Shown: positions 25,363-38,015 of the stretch, one piece after another | How the letters are laid out: each line of letters begins with the position of its first letter | Numbering within the stretch: position 1 is the first letter of the stretch | DNA from: Thunnus maccoyii | Lineage: Eukaryota > Chordata > Actinopteri > Scombriformes > Scombridae | Direction of reading: 5' to 3' | Assembly: GCF_910596095.1 (NCBI RefSeq) | Contig: NC_056550.1 | Location: 18,198,501-18,262,500 of the forward strand | DNA length: 64,000 bases | Notes under the pieces: generated by a model | What the model was told of the DNA's origin: nothing | Seen by the model: the letters and a program-made list of their open reading frames with translations, nothing else | Databases searched by the model: none | Translations under genes and position numbers: made by a program

Positions 25363-25879
25363 TTAAATGTTTCTGTTTTAGTTTTTCCTGTGGAATGGTC
25401 AGTAGATGAGGAATCTGGAGGTCATTTTTGTTTCACAAACTCAAACTAGACAATTGGCCTCTGGGCTGACACGATTCCAGTAACAATGTGGTCACACTAC
25501 ATGACTTTCAAAGTCATCAGATCGCTGTACTGTTCAAACCACACCACCTTCTGTCTTGTAATCATGTATCTGAAAGTTGTGGTTTGTACATTACATGACT
25601 GATTGGCGACAAGGGGTCACGTATTACAAGATCTGTCACCAGAAGGAATCCCCGACAAGTCTGTCTTGTCTCCAAACTCTGCTTTGTCACAAAAACACAA
25701 ACGAGATGACACGGGAAATGATGCGTTATCATGCACTTAAGTAACAGTAAATAGGTAAATAAATATTTATGCAATGAAAAGTAGGTAGCTGCCTACTCAT
25801 ACTGTGGTTCGGCAAGGACAACAAGGTTACAAATACTGAAAAGATTGTGTGTATGGCAATGTATTCTGATAGAAACTAG

Positions 25880-26605
25880 GGATACCTGAGGAAAGTTTCC
25901 CACCGGTTAATAAACTCATGACAACACCGGTGTTACCGGTTACATCGGACATTTTACAAGAGAAGATATTCGTCAATGACGCTCAATATCTTTTGAGTGC
26001 TTACTTTGATCTTTAAAGTTTGATTTTTAATTTAGATCTTCCCCTTAATTACGAGTTAGTGACGGCGGGCTTCAGATGCAGGGACGAGCCAGAGGATGAC
26101 CGCCGCTTAGAACCAGAACCGGAGCAACCCGCCTGCCATCTGGAGAAAGACACACTGAGAGTAGGCAGAAAGAATTTCTGCCAAAAACAAGCACCAAGGC
26201 CTGGCGAGACATGAGAACAGCTGCTCGCTAACAGCTACGTGTGTTTACAATAGGGAGCAGGAGGGAGGACAGACGTCTCACTCCGCTACTCTGTGCTGCG
26301 ACTCTGCTGCTGCGACTCTGCTGCTGCTGCAGATGTTCATGGAGCAGACACCTTCAGTTTATAATTGTAGCGTCCATCATCTGACTAAGTATTGATAACA
26401 TACTTAGTATTTAACAAATCAGAGTGTTTTTTATTTGATGAACATAGGCGCTGATATGCGAAAATGAACTAAATGGGTTTTATTTCTATATAAAAAAAAA
26501 AAAAAAAAGCAAAATGATGGTGGGGGCGGTGGGCAAGTAATGTAAAAGTGTATGCCGGTATACCGTGTAACACAGGTAACACTGACTACCGTGGCAAGCC
26601 TAATA
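25880..26605. mobile_element. Probable non-autonomous DNA transposon with ACCGGT subterminal motifs
   Basis: The left part carries repeated ACCGGT/CCGGTT motifs (25905-25945). The right part carries GCCGGTATACCGTG and a terminus near TTGCCACGGTAGTC in reverse complement. This subterminal arrangement resembles fish hAT-like elements. The ends do not match cleanly and the inner 26020-26214 open frame is not recognisable as a transposase. Confidence 0.4.
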
Positions 26606-27569
26606 GAAACTATATTATTGTGCCCCCCCTTACAAATAGATGCATGATAAGACTGGGTTCAGAGAGCTGCTGTGGATGACAGCGGAGGAGTTTGCTCTGC
26701 TGTCATCACCCTGTGTCTGCCTCACACTCTCTCGTTGCTCGTCGCTGCCAGTCACACTGTTCACACTACAGGATTTGGACTCCCCAACAGGTCCAGATAT
26801 TAAAAGGCTGATTTATAGTAGATCACAACACTTTCGAGTGTGTGTCACTTGACAGAAATGATGTATTTTTGACAGAGGAAAGTGTTGCTCAACACTTTCC
26901 TTTCATGTTGCACACCTGGAGAATTTTGTTATATCGCAGACATTGTCATATTTTGTTGCACAATGTGACTGGGTAGTGTTACTAATATTGCCATGGTGAT
27001 TGTAGTTTTCATTGAATTTCCTTATTAATATTTTGGTCTGTAACTTTAAGTAACTCATAACATCCTTGTTTAATTAGTCCCAGTCGGTATGATAAAATTT
27101 TACTAATCAAGCCGGCTGCAAGATAGTGTCTGGTTACCATGGAGACGACTGAAACCTTTCACCGAAGCATAAATTAAAAACATTGTGCGACTCTTTAATT
27201 TCTGTTGAGAGACACTTATCAAGTGTTGAGCAACCTAACATAAAACAGCCTTTAGCCTGCTCGATATCTTCTGTGTGTACAATTGCACAATTTTTCACTT
27301 TTTACTCAGATTTCCACCTCTAAAACAGAGATTGCCAAACGAATTTGATGTGATAGCAGTCACAGCTTTTAGTTTTATTTACATTATTTTAATAATAAGT
27401 TACAAGGCAAGGTAACTTGTACTGTTTAGTTAGGCTGATAAAGCATGTTTGCAAAGTTAAATGTTTACATTATGTTATTTTATTTTTTTTATGTTACTAA
27501 TGAACCCGCTGGTTTCTTCAGGCTTCAGTCATTATCAGGATACTCTTCAAACTGGCAGCATTATCAAAT

Positions 27570-27654
27570 TATACTATATTGTGATAAATATCAATATTGA
27601 TCAATATGGAAAAAATGATCCTGATCATATTTTTTGCCATATCGCCCAGGCCTA
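27570..27654. mobile_element. Terminal fragment of a hAT-like element
   Basis: In reverse complement it begins TAGGCCTGGGCGATATGG and continues with ATCAATATTGATATT. It is the same kind of terminus as the copy starting at 16892. Only the end is recognisable. Confidence 0.5.
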
Positions 27655-28424
27655 TACGGCAACCACAATAAGCTCTCCCCACTTCTAAAAATTGTACATT
27701 GTGGAGTTGAGTACTGCCACATTAAATCATACAGAAATAATTTCTACACATATTAAGTGTGTGGCAGAGTCAACTATTCTAACTTTGTCCACCTTTTATC
27801 ATATGTCATTGGTTTAATGACGCATTAATAGAATACCACTGAAACTTGTCTTTAAAAAAAAAACAACAAAAAAACCCCCCTAACAAATGCTGCCAAGGTT
27901 TCTATGGTAACACTCGAGCATTTCTTGGCCAGTGCACTGTACTTTTATTCTTGATGGTTCCAAATCCTAGTTTTGGATGCGTACCAATACAAAAGTAACA
28001 ACTGGGGTCTGCCGGTTAAAACTCACACAAATAGCTTTGATCACAACAGAATTCATTGTTTCAAATAATCCATCACAAGATCGCAAACTTAAAGAAGTTC
28101 CCCTACTTATTATTACAAGTATGTGCTGTTTGAGCCAGTGAATCAGCACACCGACTGACTCATATAGACTTACCTATGACTCAGACAGATTTTAATCTGA
28201 AGAGTTTCACACCAGCTCTTTCAAGTTAAAACTTCCAGCTAGTTAGGATAAGGAAGCCAAACTCTATCAGGAATCGGGCAACATTTCTACTACTGCAGCA
28301 CACACAACCCCCTTCTTCCTCTGTAGTCCCCCTTCCCCCACACACCCCTCTCTCACCAGGAGGTAGGTTCATGGCTTCTGGCTGAAATCTGGATAACAAT
28401 ACTGTCCTCAACACAACACTAGAA

Positions 28425-28447
28425 CACACACACACACACACACACAC
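28425..28447. repeat. CA dinucleotide repeat
   Basis: A pure (CA)n run of about 11 units. Confidence 0.8.
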
Positions 28448-31153
28448 TTAAAACTGGACTGTTGTGCTGGGCCATGTAAAACTAGAGCTAGCACTAACCA
28501 CATGACAGTCCCAAGAACTATAACTCCAGGCTGTCTTTAATGTAGCTACATCCGCAGCATTTAACCATGTATTTCAATTGATAATATTTTGTATGTATGG
28601 TTGTAAAAGCCTTTGGTGACGCTGGTAAATATCTGAAAAGTTCGGACGAGGGTTTACTTCACCGAATAACATTACCTTTTCACAGAGACTGAATGTGCAA
28701 TTTTTTCCAGAAGGGCATCCAGTTTTTGAAAATCCAGCAAATCGTTTGACTTGGCATGCATCTTGTAATCCATTTATGAACTCCACTAAACAGAAACAGA
28801 AACAGAAACCAAAAACCAAAGAGAGGGTAAAAAAGAACTAAGAGTTTGTTTTTCCTTTTCTCTCATCCGAAACACAGGAGAGATTTATTCTTCAGTCTCA
28901 GTATCCTAAAATCCCAGAGAACACGCTGAGTAATCCTTAGTGTAGTCCAAGTGGAGTTGAGAGTGGCTGTTCCAGGAAAAATGCCCCAGCCTGGAAACAG
29001 TGGGTCCTGGCGGGGAGGAGAGGCTGTGGAAGCCAACAGCCGGCAGGCTGTGTTAGCTGTGTGAACCGGTCCTCTCTCTACCCCATCCCCCTCTCAGTAG
29101 TACAACGGCCCAGTTGCCACAGGCTCTTCGCTCCATTGTGTGTCCTCTCCAGGGCCTCCCCAACTTAAATGGACACCAGCAGCAAGCGAGAGGTGAGCAA
29201 GGAGGAGAGGGGAAGGCGAGAGAGGAGAAAGAGGGCTCCTATAAGATCCAGGAGGAGCACTTTATACCTCTAGCTCGCTCTCTCTCCCTCTCCCTAGCAC
29301 AAGCAGACCAGCATGCAGTTACTCAACAGTAAAAATGGCTCTGCTGCTTCCTCATTCAGCGGAGCCTCAGCCCACACACCCCTCCCTCCCTCCTACGTGC
29401 TTGCTCATTCAACCCCTCCTCTCTTTCCCCATCAATAGCTTGAGGTCCTTGCTCTCTCCTCTCTCTCTCTCTCTCACTCTGTTACACCTTCAACACCCCA
29501 CCCCCTTCCTGTCTTTCCTCTGTCCATTTCATCATGCCCCACCCCCACTCACTCTCTTCCTTGAGAGTGATCTTGTATATGGCTTCCCCCACCAAATTAA
29601 GGGCTCCCTTATCTGCACTCCATCCTCTCCTTATATACAACTTGTAGAGGAAAAATGATCATTTAGTGAATAACCTTTGTATTAAGAGTGACTCTCTGTG
29701 TTATACTGTTTTGTAGAAAGCATGACTGGCTCCCTTTCCGCTGAACTTTACTCGAACCCCTGATACTATAAATGAACTGTATTTCTTAATACAATGCCTG
29801 ATCTGTATACCACATTTAAGTACTAAATGATGTAAGGTTGAAATATTGCCTAGCTTGCACATTAACCTTTTTTTTTTTTTTTTTTTTTTTAAATCGGTCT
29901 GAGACAAGAGTATGCCTTCATTTGGGAAATGCCTTAATTAATCATTGATGTCTATCCCTTCATTGAATGTAATTATTGACTCTTTGTTCTTATGCATATA
30001 AAAACCCTGGTGAGGATGCACTCAGGATCGATTCCTCAGCCGTCACTGACTGTCACTTTGTTGGTTACGGTCCTTTTGCGCAAAAACAAAATAAATATAC
30101 AAAGACAAATTTTTCTGTGTTATTCTCCATTATTCGGTCAACTTCCACCACACAACTCACATTCATATTCATACTGGACTACTCCAATACAAAACAGCTG
30201 CACAACAGTTTGTTTTTTTCTTGCAAACTGTTGAGAAGAAAACATCTGATATTGGGCCAGATCTATAAAACAAACTCTGCAGTCTAAGAAACACTAGCAG
30301 CTCTAAATCATTTAATTCAGGCACAGACCTTCATCAGTTTTACAGAAATTAACACTTGATCAATAAAGATCAAATCTACTGGAAAATATTTTTTTTGTCA
30401 GACATAAACCCACACCAGGTAAAAAGTAATTTTGTACCTCATCACCACAAAGTCATGAGCATATTCACTCATTGGTGTGAGTGCTGCGCCACCCACAACT
30501 TGCATGGAGGCAGAGGCTGCACTTTGTAGCGCTCAAGACGGCAGGTAAACTCATCTGAATAATGTAGTGCAGCATAACAGTCACCAGCAAGGGATGTGAT
30601 GGATCACAGTGAGTATACAGTATGAGACAGAAACGGTTCAAAAGCATGAGACCACCCACTATGCCTTCCTGTAGAAAAGCAGCTGCCAGTAATTATGTTC
30701 ATGACAGTATGGTGACAACACTGCAGCGGCGGCAGAAAGTTGAACTCATCAGTGGATTATTTCTAATACTTATCTGTGATGCTTTCCTGTACAGACAAAT
30801 TGACTGTGGTTATACGTTTTAAGTTCAAGCAGATATCATCAAGAGTGATGACAGAATAATTCACACAATTAAAAATCAAGTTCTTAGGAGGCCAGGTTAA
30901 TACAAGTTAATATTTTTTTTACCACCATTTCCAAAATACTGAAGTGCTCAAAGTAAATGCTGCCTCTTACGAAAAAAAGTATAAGCGCATTTTAAATTTG
31001 TGCATTAAAAAACAGTGGAACAGCCAGAAATGTGAAAAAAGTCATATTTTGATAAAAGTTCGTACGCTTGGCTGAGGTGGAAAAGTTGGTATGATAAAAA
31101 GAAAACGTGACAAAGTGCAATAGAAACAATCTTAGCAAAGAAATCATAATGTA

Positions 31154-31220
31154 CAGTACCAGTCAAAAGATTCCTGTTCACTTGAATGAGAAAGCGTGTC
31201 CAAACTTTTGTCTGGTACTG
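31154..31220. mobile_element. Miniature Tc1-like element, 67 bp, TA-flanked
   Basis: It begins CAGTACCAGTCAAAAG and ends CTTTTGTCTGGTACTG, an inverted pair, with TA on each side (31152-31153 and 31221-31222). The inner GAATGAGAAAGCGTGTCCAAA matches the ends of Tc1-type elements common in fish. It is little more than two fused termini. Confidence 0.65.
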
Positions 31221-32160
31221 TACATAAAGCATGTGACCGACATCAATCAAGCTTTGGCTTCACTGAAGAGATGAAAAATGCTGGTGTAACGTTCCTCAAA
31301 CTAATACATAAAACATTCGTAAATGCCTTTTTCCCCTATCACCTTTTCCACATAGTTTTCTAATACTTGAGGTTTGACTAGCACTCTTTTAATTAAGTCA
31401 TCTCATTGCACCCTCTTCTTCTGCAATAGTTTAACGGCACCAGACCGGAGAAATAGCTGTTTATCTTGAGTCCAACTCTTAATGTTTGCACATTAGTAGT
31501 GCATGGAAAAGCACATTAATTTACTTTTGCTTGCCAATTTTCTGGAAATTTAGTTAAAATTTGTGTTACAGTTGTATGGAAACTCAGCCAATAAGAGTTT
31601 ACTCCCAGTTTACTCTGCACCAATATTCCAAGCTGAGGGCTTGGTTATAGAGGGCTGGTTATAGAGTTGATTGTCTGGTGTTGAGTGGATACTTCTTAAA
31701 CCCTAAAATATTACATTTGAGTCTTGACCACAGTAGTATACCAAACGAACCACATCGCATGTCTCTGTACATAATATACGCTACCAAAGGCAAGCTGACC
31801 GCTGACCTCTCAATCAATCTTGAGTCTAATGTGCATGCAAACAGGCACACACCCACTGAGTTTCAAAATTAGTCATATGTCGAAACCCCAGGAGAACAGG
31901 TGAGTAAACAGCCAACCTGTGAAATGTATAACTTGTCAGGCGACTGGTGAGTGCAATGCACAATGTCTGATTTCCCAAATGAAACAAGCAGCAGCTCCTC
32001 TGTGCAGCAGCCAGACACCGACAGTGTCCTCACAGACCCAATTCCCTGTCCACGTGCCATATGCACCATTCCCAGAGACAATACAGCAGCTGCCAGAGTG
32101 ACAAAGCTCCAACCTATAGCAATTCAGAGGAGGCCAAACCGATGGCCCTGTCACTGGAAG

Positions 32161-32201
32161 GGTGGTGGTGGTGGCGGCGGCGGGGGGGGGGGGGGGGGGG
32201 G
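32161..32201. repeat. GGT/GGC repeat running into a 20-nt G homopolymer
   Basis: (GGT)n, (GGC)n and then 20 consecutive G at 32182-32201. A G-quadruplex-forming and sequencing-error-prone tract. Confidence 0.9.
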
Positions 32202-32733
32202 TTGTATTCAGACATAAGGAGGCAGGGAGGGAGGGAGGGAAGGATGATGGCGAGAGGAAGGGGGGAAGTGAAGGACAGGGTTGCACATAGACTGGGGGTT
32301 GGGTCAGAACGAGAGGCAGCGGTACACACAGAGATGAGACTCAGCGAGAAAGTCTGAGCGTGCGTCCATTAATCATCAGAGCAGCCCAAACCTACAGGGA
32401 CCCGGAGTAGAGAAAAGAGGGAACAGGCAATTTGCCAACTTGACATGGTATAGTATGCACTTGTGTACATTCAGCTACGCGTTGAGAAACAACAGAAAGA
32501 AGAATAGTGAAAGTAGTACTCAGTAGTAAAGATACACAAAGCCTATTTTTGTTGTATGAAAATAAACTGAATCTAGGAGAGAATTCTACTGCGGTTACAC
32601 AACCTTGCTTTTTACTCCCACAAAATATCATTTAACAACCTAGAAACAGTAACCCAAGCATTTCTCACATCTTGTCCTCTCTTTTGCAATATATTGTACA
32701 CTTGACATGTAGCAACAATCTTAATACTAGACA

Positions 32734-32812
32734 AGGGTTGCAACACACAAATTATTTTCATTATCGATTAATCTTCAGATTACTTTCTAAATTAATCGTT
32801 AAGTCTACAAAA
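32734..32812. mobile_element. Fragment of hAT-type MITE
   Basis: It begins AGGGTTGCAAC and contains ATTATTTTCATTATCGATTA, the same family as the copy at 15657-15862 in opposite orientation. It is truncated on the right. Confidence 0.5.
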
Positions 32813-34308
32813 ACACAACTGACATTCAATTTATCAAATAATTGTTATGCTCCAGACTAGATCTGAGCAGCACAAGGTAAAAAAAAAATTGTGTCACCAC
32901 TTAAGGAGTGTGCAATGCTTTGGATAACACTGTATAATAGCTATGCTTAAGTATTTAAAGGATGCTCAAATCCACCAGGCATGACTGGAATTGACTGAAA
33001 ATCATAATATGCAAGTCAATCTATACTCCTTAGATTCACAGATGATCATATAATAGGTGAAACAAATATAGAGTCTAATATTAAAACAGTATTTTCACTG
33101 CCCAATCCATCATCTCCAATACACAGGCATTCACACAGGACATTTATGTTCACACAGGACGCTTATGTACCACATGAGTAAGTTTGTTGAATAACTGCAC
33201 TGAGTAAAACCCTGGAAATATTCAGTCCATGTTCCAGAGTTGAGAAGCTTCCAGGTATTACTCAGCACATTTATTCAGCTAATGTCTAAACCCTGCTCCA
33301 CAAGACATACTCCCTGCCTTGTGCCATGCAGTCTGGCACTGCTGACCATAGTGGAGTCAATATCTAGTCGGGTCCTAAAAAAATAACTGGCAATAGAGTG
33401 TAAATGTTTGTAATACAATAAATTTTTCAAGCTACTCTGTGATCATTCATAATGATATGCATGGGAGTGACACCTACTGAGAACTTTGAAGATAAGAAAT
33501 TGAAATTGCGGCTTCCGGACGATGTAAAGGAATGTAAGAAGTTGCAATAAATATCAGCTTCCTGAAAATAGCCTATTGCTTTTGAAATGTGTAACTACCT
33601 TTTGGTGTGGGATAATTTTTTGAGTAATACTAAGCAATGTTTTGATTAAAACAACTGTGTATGGCAGACATCATTAGTAGGAAGTTATAATGTGACAAAG
33701 TGTTTGGCACAGGATTGTGAGATGTGACTGCCCTCAGCTGGAATTTATGCATAAATGTTTGCTCCACATAATGTTATGACAAATACTGTTGAAAATCTGC
33801 ACAAAGCAATTGAAGAATATATCGTTAAAGGACCCCCCTCCCATCAAAAAAACACCCCACTATTCTTATTATCAATGTGTGATATTGGATGTCATATAGT
33901 TCTCAAAAATTTAATTTCAGCCATCACTTTTACAGTGATGCAGGAGCTTTCTGTAAAAGTGATTAAGGACAGGAACCAGTGATTGGTGTTAGATTGGCTC
34001 ATTGTAATAACATAAAGGCCTTGATCAACATGGCCCTTAAAAGCAGAGCATTATTAACAGTAGTAATCGCAAATAAAAATATTCGTATTAGCTAAAACTG
34101 AAATAGAAATTATTGGTCATCACATGATGATTAAAAAAACAAACAAACATCTATACCAACATGCCACAGTATGAAAAAGATGCACTGTTTTCATGCGGCT
34201 GAAGAGAAATCAAAAAACCCAGGTTCAATAATATGGTTTTTGTAGTAGAAGCAGTAACATGGTTGTAGTATGTCTCATTCAAAGTGGTAAATAAAGCACA
34301 CATTATAT

Positions 34309-34351
34309 TATATGTATATATATATATACACACACACATACATACACACAC
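34309..34351. repeat. TA/CA compound microsatellite
   Basis: An alternating TATATG/TATATA run followed by ACACACAC and ATACATAC units. Confidence 0.8.
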
Positions 34352-36158
34352 TATAAGATTTTGTTTCCTAGCTCATTTCTTCTCAGACCACACGCTCCTT
34401 TTCATTCAGAGGTCATTCACAAGTAGGCCAAAGATGGTGTTACCATGGCAACTAAACCAGAGAGAGCAGAACCAAAAAAAGGAATAATAAAATGGAAAAG
34501 AAGGAAAAAAAACAACAGGACAAGAAAAGTGTGTTTGACATACAACATCATAATGATCACAATCTGTCAATCAAATATCACAGCCAGACTTAGTCAGATC
34601 TCAGACTGTAAGTTAAGCTGCATGCATGCATAGTTTCATTTTTAGAAACCGTGGAAATGTTTCAGGTAGTTGATTAGTTTCATGGAAAACCCATACATAT
34701 CACACACTTTCATTTTGAGGCATGCGATTAATAGTTTTAGCTCCCTGTGATTTACTGCCTACCGGGTATCTGCAAGCACTTTGATCTAGTGGGTTTTCTT
34801 TATTTACAAACATACACTGTGCAGTTGATCAATTTCAACTGGCGTAAAATGATTAAAAGCTCAGCCCTCTGAGCTTTTTTCATTTACTGTTTATCTTGTA
34901 ACTTTATGCCCTTTGACCTGATTCATCCTCTTTACTTACAAGGTAAACAGTGATAACAGCTTTTATAACTAACCAGTGACAAGTTAATCTCAAAACTGAC
35001 CTGTAGCTATTATTAATATATACACAGCTCTAGGCAGCAAACTGACAAAACATTGTTTGAAGTAGACTGCAAAGAAAGGGCACAGGTAACTAGTAAATGT
35101 AATGTATGCCTAGAGCTTTAAACTGCACCAGTCTTTGTGCACCTTCAGGCAAAGAAGCCTATCCAAAACAAGCATGTGACTGCAGGTAGGCTAGTGTCAG
35201 TGCTGTATGTTATCATCACATTGACTTCCGTGTCTCTAGCTACGATAGCAGTAATCAACCATTAAAGGCAAAAACACGTAAAATTAGGAATCCTAGTGCA
35301 AAGACAACAGCAGAGCCAGTTTGCCAAGTAACGGGCCTCTGCATGAGTGATCTGTTTGAACACACCGGTCGGCTGAATGCCACTGCTTTGTCTATCATAC
35401 CCAGCCATATTAGTCACATATGAACACTACAGAGCAAAAGACATCTGTCTAGGGAAGGGACTATTACCAGATGTGGTGAATACAACGCAAATTGCAGAGT
35501 AATAACTGCTGGCGAGGGAGCATCGTCGAGGAGCCAAGATCCTAACGTTAGGCCACGGGGCATAGATTATTGCCTGGATTTCGTAATGGACGTCAGTGGC
35601 ACACACAGCAGAACTGGAAGCGCACGGGTATATAAAGGCATTTTCTTTCCAAGTTAATGGCAGCAAGGCTATGGGAAAAATGAATCCGACACTAGTATTT
35701 TGTGTTATCTGCTCCATTGACTGCATTCTCAGCAAACAGCCTCAGTCTGAGTGTGCGCCATCATCACCGTGACGGCGTCACCGTCTCACACAACACAAGA
35801 CAGTCGACGAGCAAACTAGCAATAGATGCCGAACACGGTGGTCGCAACAGCATTTGGTGGGCTATTTGTAGCGTAATTGTGGCCAACAGTGAGTAAGCCG
35901 GGTACGGGATGTCAGATAGACACACAATGTAAGTGCGGTTATTGTGTCTTTTTTATAGACAACTGCCAACTAGCTTTAGCTCGCAAGCTAGCTATCCAGA
36001 ACAGGCCGCCGATCAAATGAACGGTCTCCGTGGGCGCCGGACATTAGCTCTACCTGTTCAGCCTTTGCACCGCTGCCACCGTGTTTCTTGCTGTCTTCTC
36101 ATACAGTTTACTGACTTTACATGACTAGCAGAATAACGTTTGAAACAACGGCGTTTAC

Positions 36159-36345
36159 CTGGGTTTATCAGGTTGCCAGGGCGCGCGGGATCTTTCTCTC
36201 CGAGGATCCTGAACACCTCTCGTCGTCGATGACGTCACGCGTAGGTCTTTTCGTTGAGGACGTAAAAGAGCGCGTCACGGACTGCAACTTCAGCGGCAAT
36301 TTAGGGGAGATCTGCCGGCAGGATCTGTCCGGGAGGATAACTTGC
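36159..36345 (-). other. brd4: Candidate non-coding first exon of brd4
   Basis: The minus-strand sequence is GC-rich and ends in a consensus donor (CCAG followed by GTAAAC, the GT at 36158-36157). BRD4 of mammals has a non-coding first exon separated from the coding exons by a large intron, which fits the distance here (about 21 kb). The 5' boundary is a guess. Confidence 0.25.
36230..36237. promoter_or_regulatory. Consensus CRE palindrome TGACGTCA
   Basis: A perfect 8-bp CREB/ATF site inside CpG-rich DNA, followed by CGCG. This context is typical of functional, methylation-sensitive CREs in housekeeping promoters. Confidence 0.5.
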
Positions 36346-36479
36346 TAAAAACTTTAAATAAACACTACAGGACACTTGGTGACAGTGGAAATATAGCTGA
36401 AAGTGAAAAGTAATGTACTGCACTCTGCCAAAGTCACAGACCAAACTATTTAATTTCAGTTGTTATAATGTATGGTAGC

Positions 36480-36830
36480 AATAATAATAATCATAACCAT
36501 AATTATAATCATGAACTTAATTTATATAGAACAATTCATGCATAAAATGCAAGAGAAAGTGCTTAACATAAGAGCAGATAATAATAGCATTTATTATAAA
36601 GCAATAAAAACAAGGAGAATAAAAAATAAGATAAAATTAAATTAAAACGACAGGATAAAACAAGGTAAAACAACCGTCATGTAAAAACACTTTAAGAGAA
36701 AGCAATGGTAAAAAGATGTATCTTCAGATTTTGTTCGAAGGTGCCAACAGATTTAGAGCCCCCTTAGACCCTCTGGCAGGCTGTTCCAGAGTTTTTATTA
36801 ACAGTATTTGTCCTCACTGTTATTTTTCTG
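36480..36830. repeat. Interspersed retroposon-like repeat
   Basis: AATTTATATAGAACAATTCA is followed by AAAGTGCTTAACAT, then (AATAAAA)-rich sequence and CAGGCTGTTCCAGAGTTT. This order is that of a widespread fish repeat (a retroposon 3' region). Assigned from memory; no ends are visible. Confidence 0.4.
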
Positions 36831-37050
36831 TCCTACCCATGAACAAACACGTTACAGCGTCCCAACAAAAGTTGTTCCCAACAGTATCAGTGGCCACTCT
36901 TTTTAGACCCCTTTGCCCCAAAAAGGTGAAAGATAACACACGTGACTGACTCAAGAGTGGCAATAATTTACCCAAACACGCTGTGGCTTTATTGCAGACT
37001 TATCTCTTTCTAATGAGATTAGATACAATCGTAGTTCCTAAGAGTTAAAG

Positions 37051-37085
<35 letters not shown>
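37051..37085. repeat. Poly-C homopolymer, 35 nt
   Basis: An uninterrupted run of 35 C between TTAAAG and TCCACTC. Its length is prone to assembly or sequencing error. Confidence 0.95.
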
Positions 37086-37088
<3 letters not shown>

Positions 37089-37700
37089 ACTCAAAAATGT
37101 GTTTTTCTTCTTGTTTCTACAGTTGAATGTTTGAGCTTCACTGTACAGGATGATGTACAGTATGCGCAGAGTTTGACACTAGAAGGCTGTTTTCACATTC
37201 ATCTGCTGAAAGTGGAAAGTTTCTCTGTGCTCACTGAAAATCTGATTTTAAGGGGTGGGGCCTACAAGCGTGATTTATGACATCACAACTAGTTTGGAGC
37301 CAATTCTTGTCCAATATTCAATTTAACACAAGTATGATGTGGAAACTTGAAGCCTCCAGTACACAAACACTGAGAATAAACTTTACAGTGAAGTAGGAGA
37401 CATCTTGTGTCCAGCAGGAAAACCTTTGAGGTGAAATATATTTGTGTATTTTGAGATTAAAGATTTTTTAATGAGGGAGAAGGAGATGTAATATTAAGGA
37501 TTTTAACAACATTTTATATACATCTTAAAACATGTCTGGGGGAAGAAGGGGTGGGGGGGGTCTCTAACGAAAATACAGAAGAAAATGGGTTTGGTAAAAC
37601 CATTTAATATATCAGCACCACAAAGACATAATTTAATTTTTTTTCCCTAAGAGATACCATTCTCTGGACTGGCATTATTCTGGGGTTGTTGATGTTGTAT
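37086..37700. repeat. Probable interspersed repeat upstream of pet100
   Basis: It contains TTGAATGTTTGAGCTTCACT, GTGCTCACTGAAAATCTGAT and GGGGCCTACAAGCGTGATTT blocks that I associate with a common fish interspersed element. There is no coding capacity and the ends are not defined. Confidence 0.35.
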
Positions 37701-38015
37701 TACGTAAGAGATTAGTAGAACGGGATCAGCAAAAAATTCAATGCAGGTAGATTATTGCAAGTATTCCCCAACTACCCACCGGAGAAAATTACAGCTGGAA
37801 AAATTCAATGGTTTGCAGCGCCACTCAGTGGACAACCACTGTCCAAGATATCTTTATTACACTAACGTCGGCTGCGATGCAAAAGTACGATTTAGATGTC
37901 GAGATACCCACATTTAATTTAACAAGATGTATTTTTTTTATTTGAACGAAATACCATGTGTCAGTCAAATTTAAATTGTGTTAAAATTATTTTTTTTTTT
38001 TTACACATAAACCCG

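Larger units (their letters stand above)
14703..36158. other. Large brd4 5' intron or upstream region, transposon-rich, no coding gene seen
   Basis: About 21 kb without a credible protein-coding exon on either strand. The longest frames are about 70-130 codons, lack splice-supported continuity and often overlap repeats. Distinct transposon relics inside it are listed separately. Stretches with no recognised feature include 18.3-19.5, 20.1-23.7, 27.7-31.1, 32.9-34.3 and 34.4-35.5 kb. A minus-strand consensus donor (GTAAGT) lies at about 28170-28175, and a minus-strand TATAAA at about 29270, so an internal alternative first exon is possible but unproven. Confidence 0.45.
35470..36350. promoter_or_regulatory. 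CpG-dense candidate promoter region (possibly brd4)
   Basis: CpG density rises sharply here compared with the surrounding AT-rich DNA, most clearly at 36000-36060 and 36170-36335 (GGGCGCGCGGG, TCGTCGTCGATGACGTCACGCG). It holds a perfect palindromic CRE and consensus donors in both directions: minus CAG/GTAAAC at 36159/36158, minus CAG/GTAGAG near 36049, and plus GTGAGT at about 35890. It is the only such region upstream of brd4 in this window and may fire in both directions. The link to brd4 is inferred from position. Confidence 0.4.

Noticed and set aside
26878-26901. Palindrome GGAAAGTGTTG/CAACACTTTCC
   Set aside because: Perfect but only 11 bp per arm, with no second element or flanking duplication to give it meaning.
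29335-29658. A 107-codon plus-strand frame rich in Ser/Pro/Leu
   Set aside because: Derived from a CT/CCT-rich tract; no domain, and nearby frames show the same bias.
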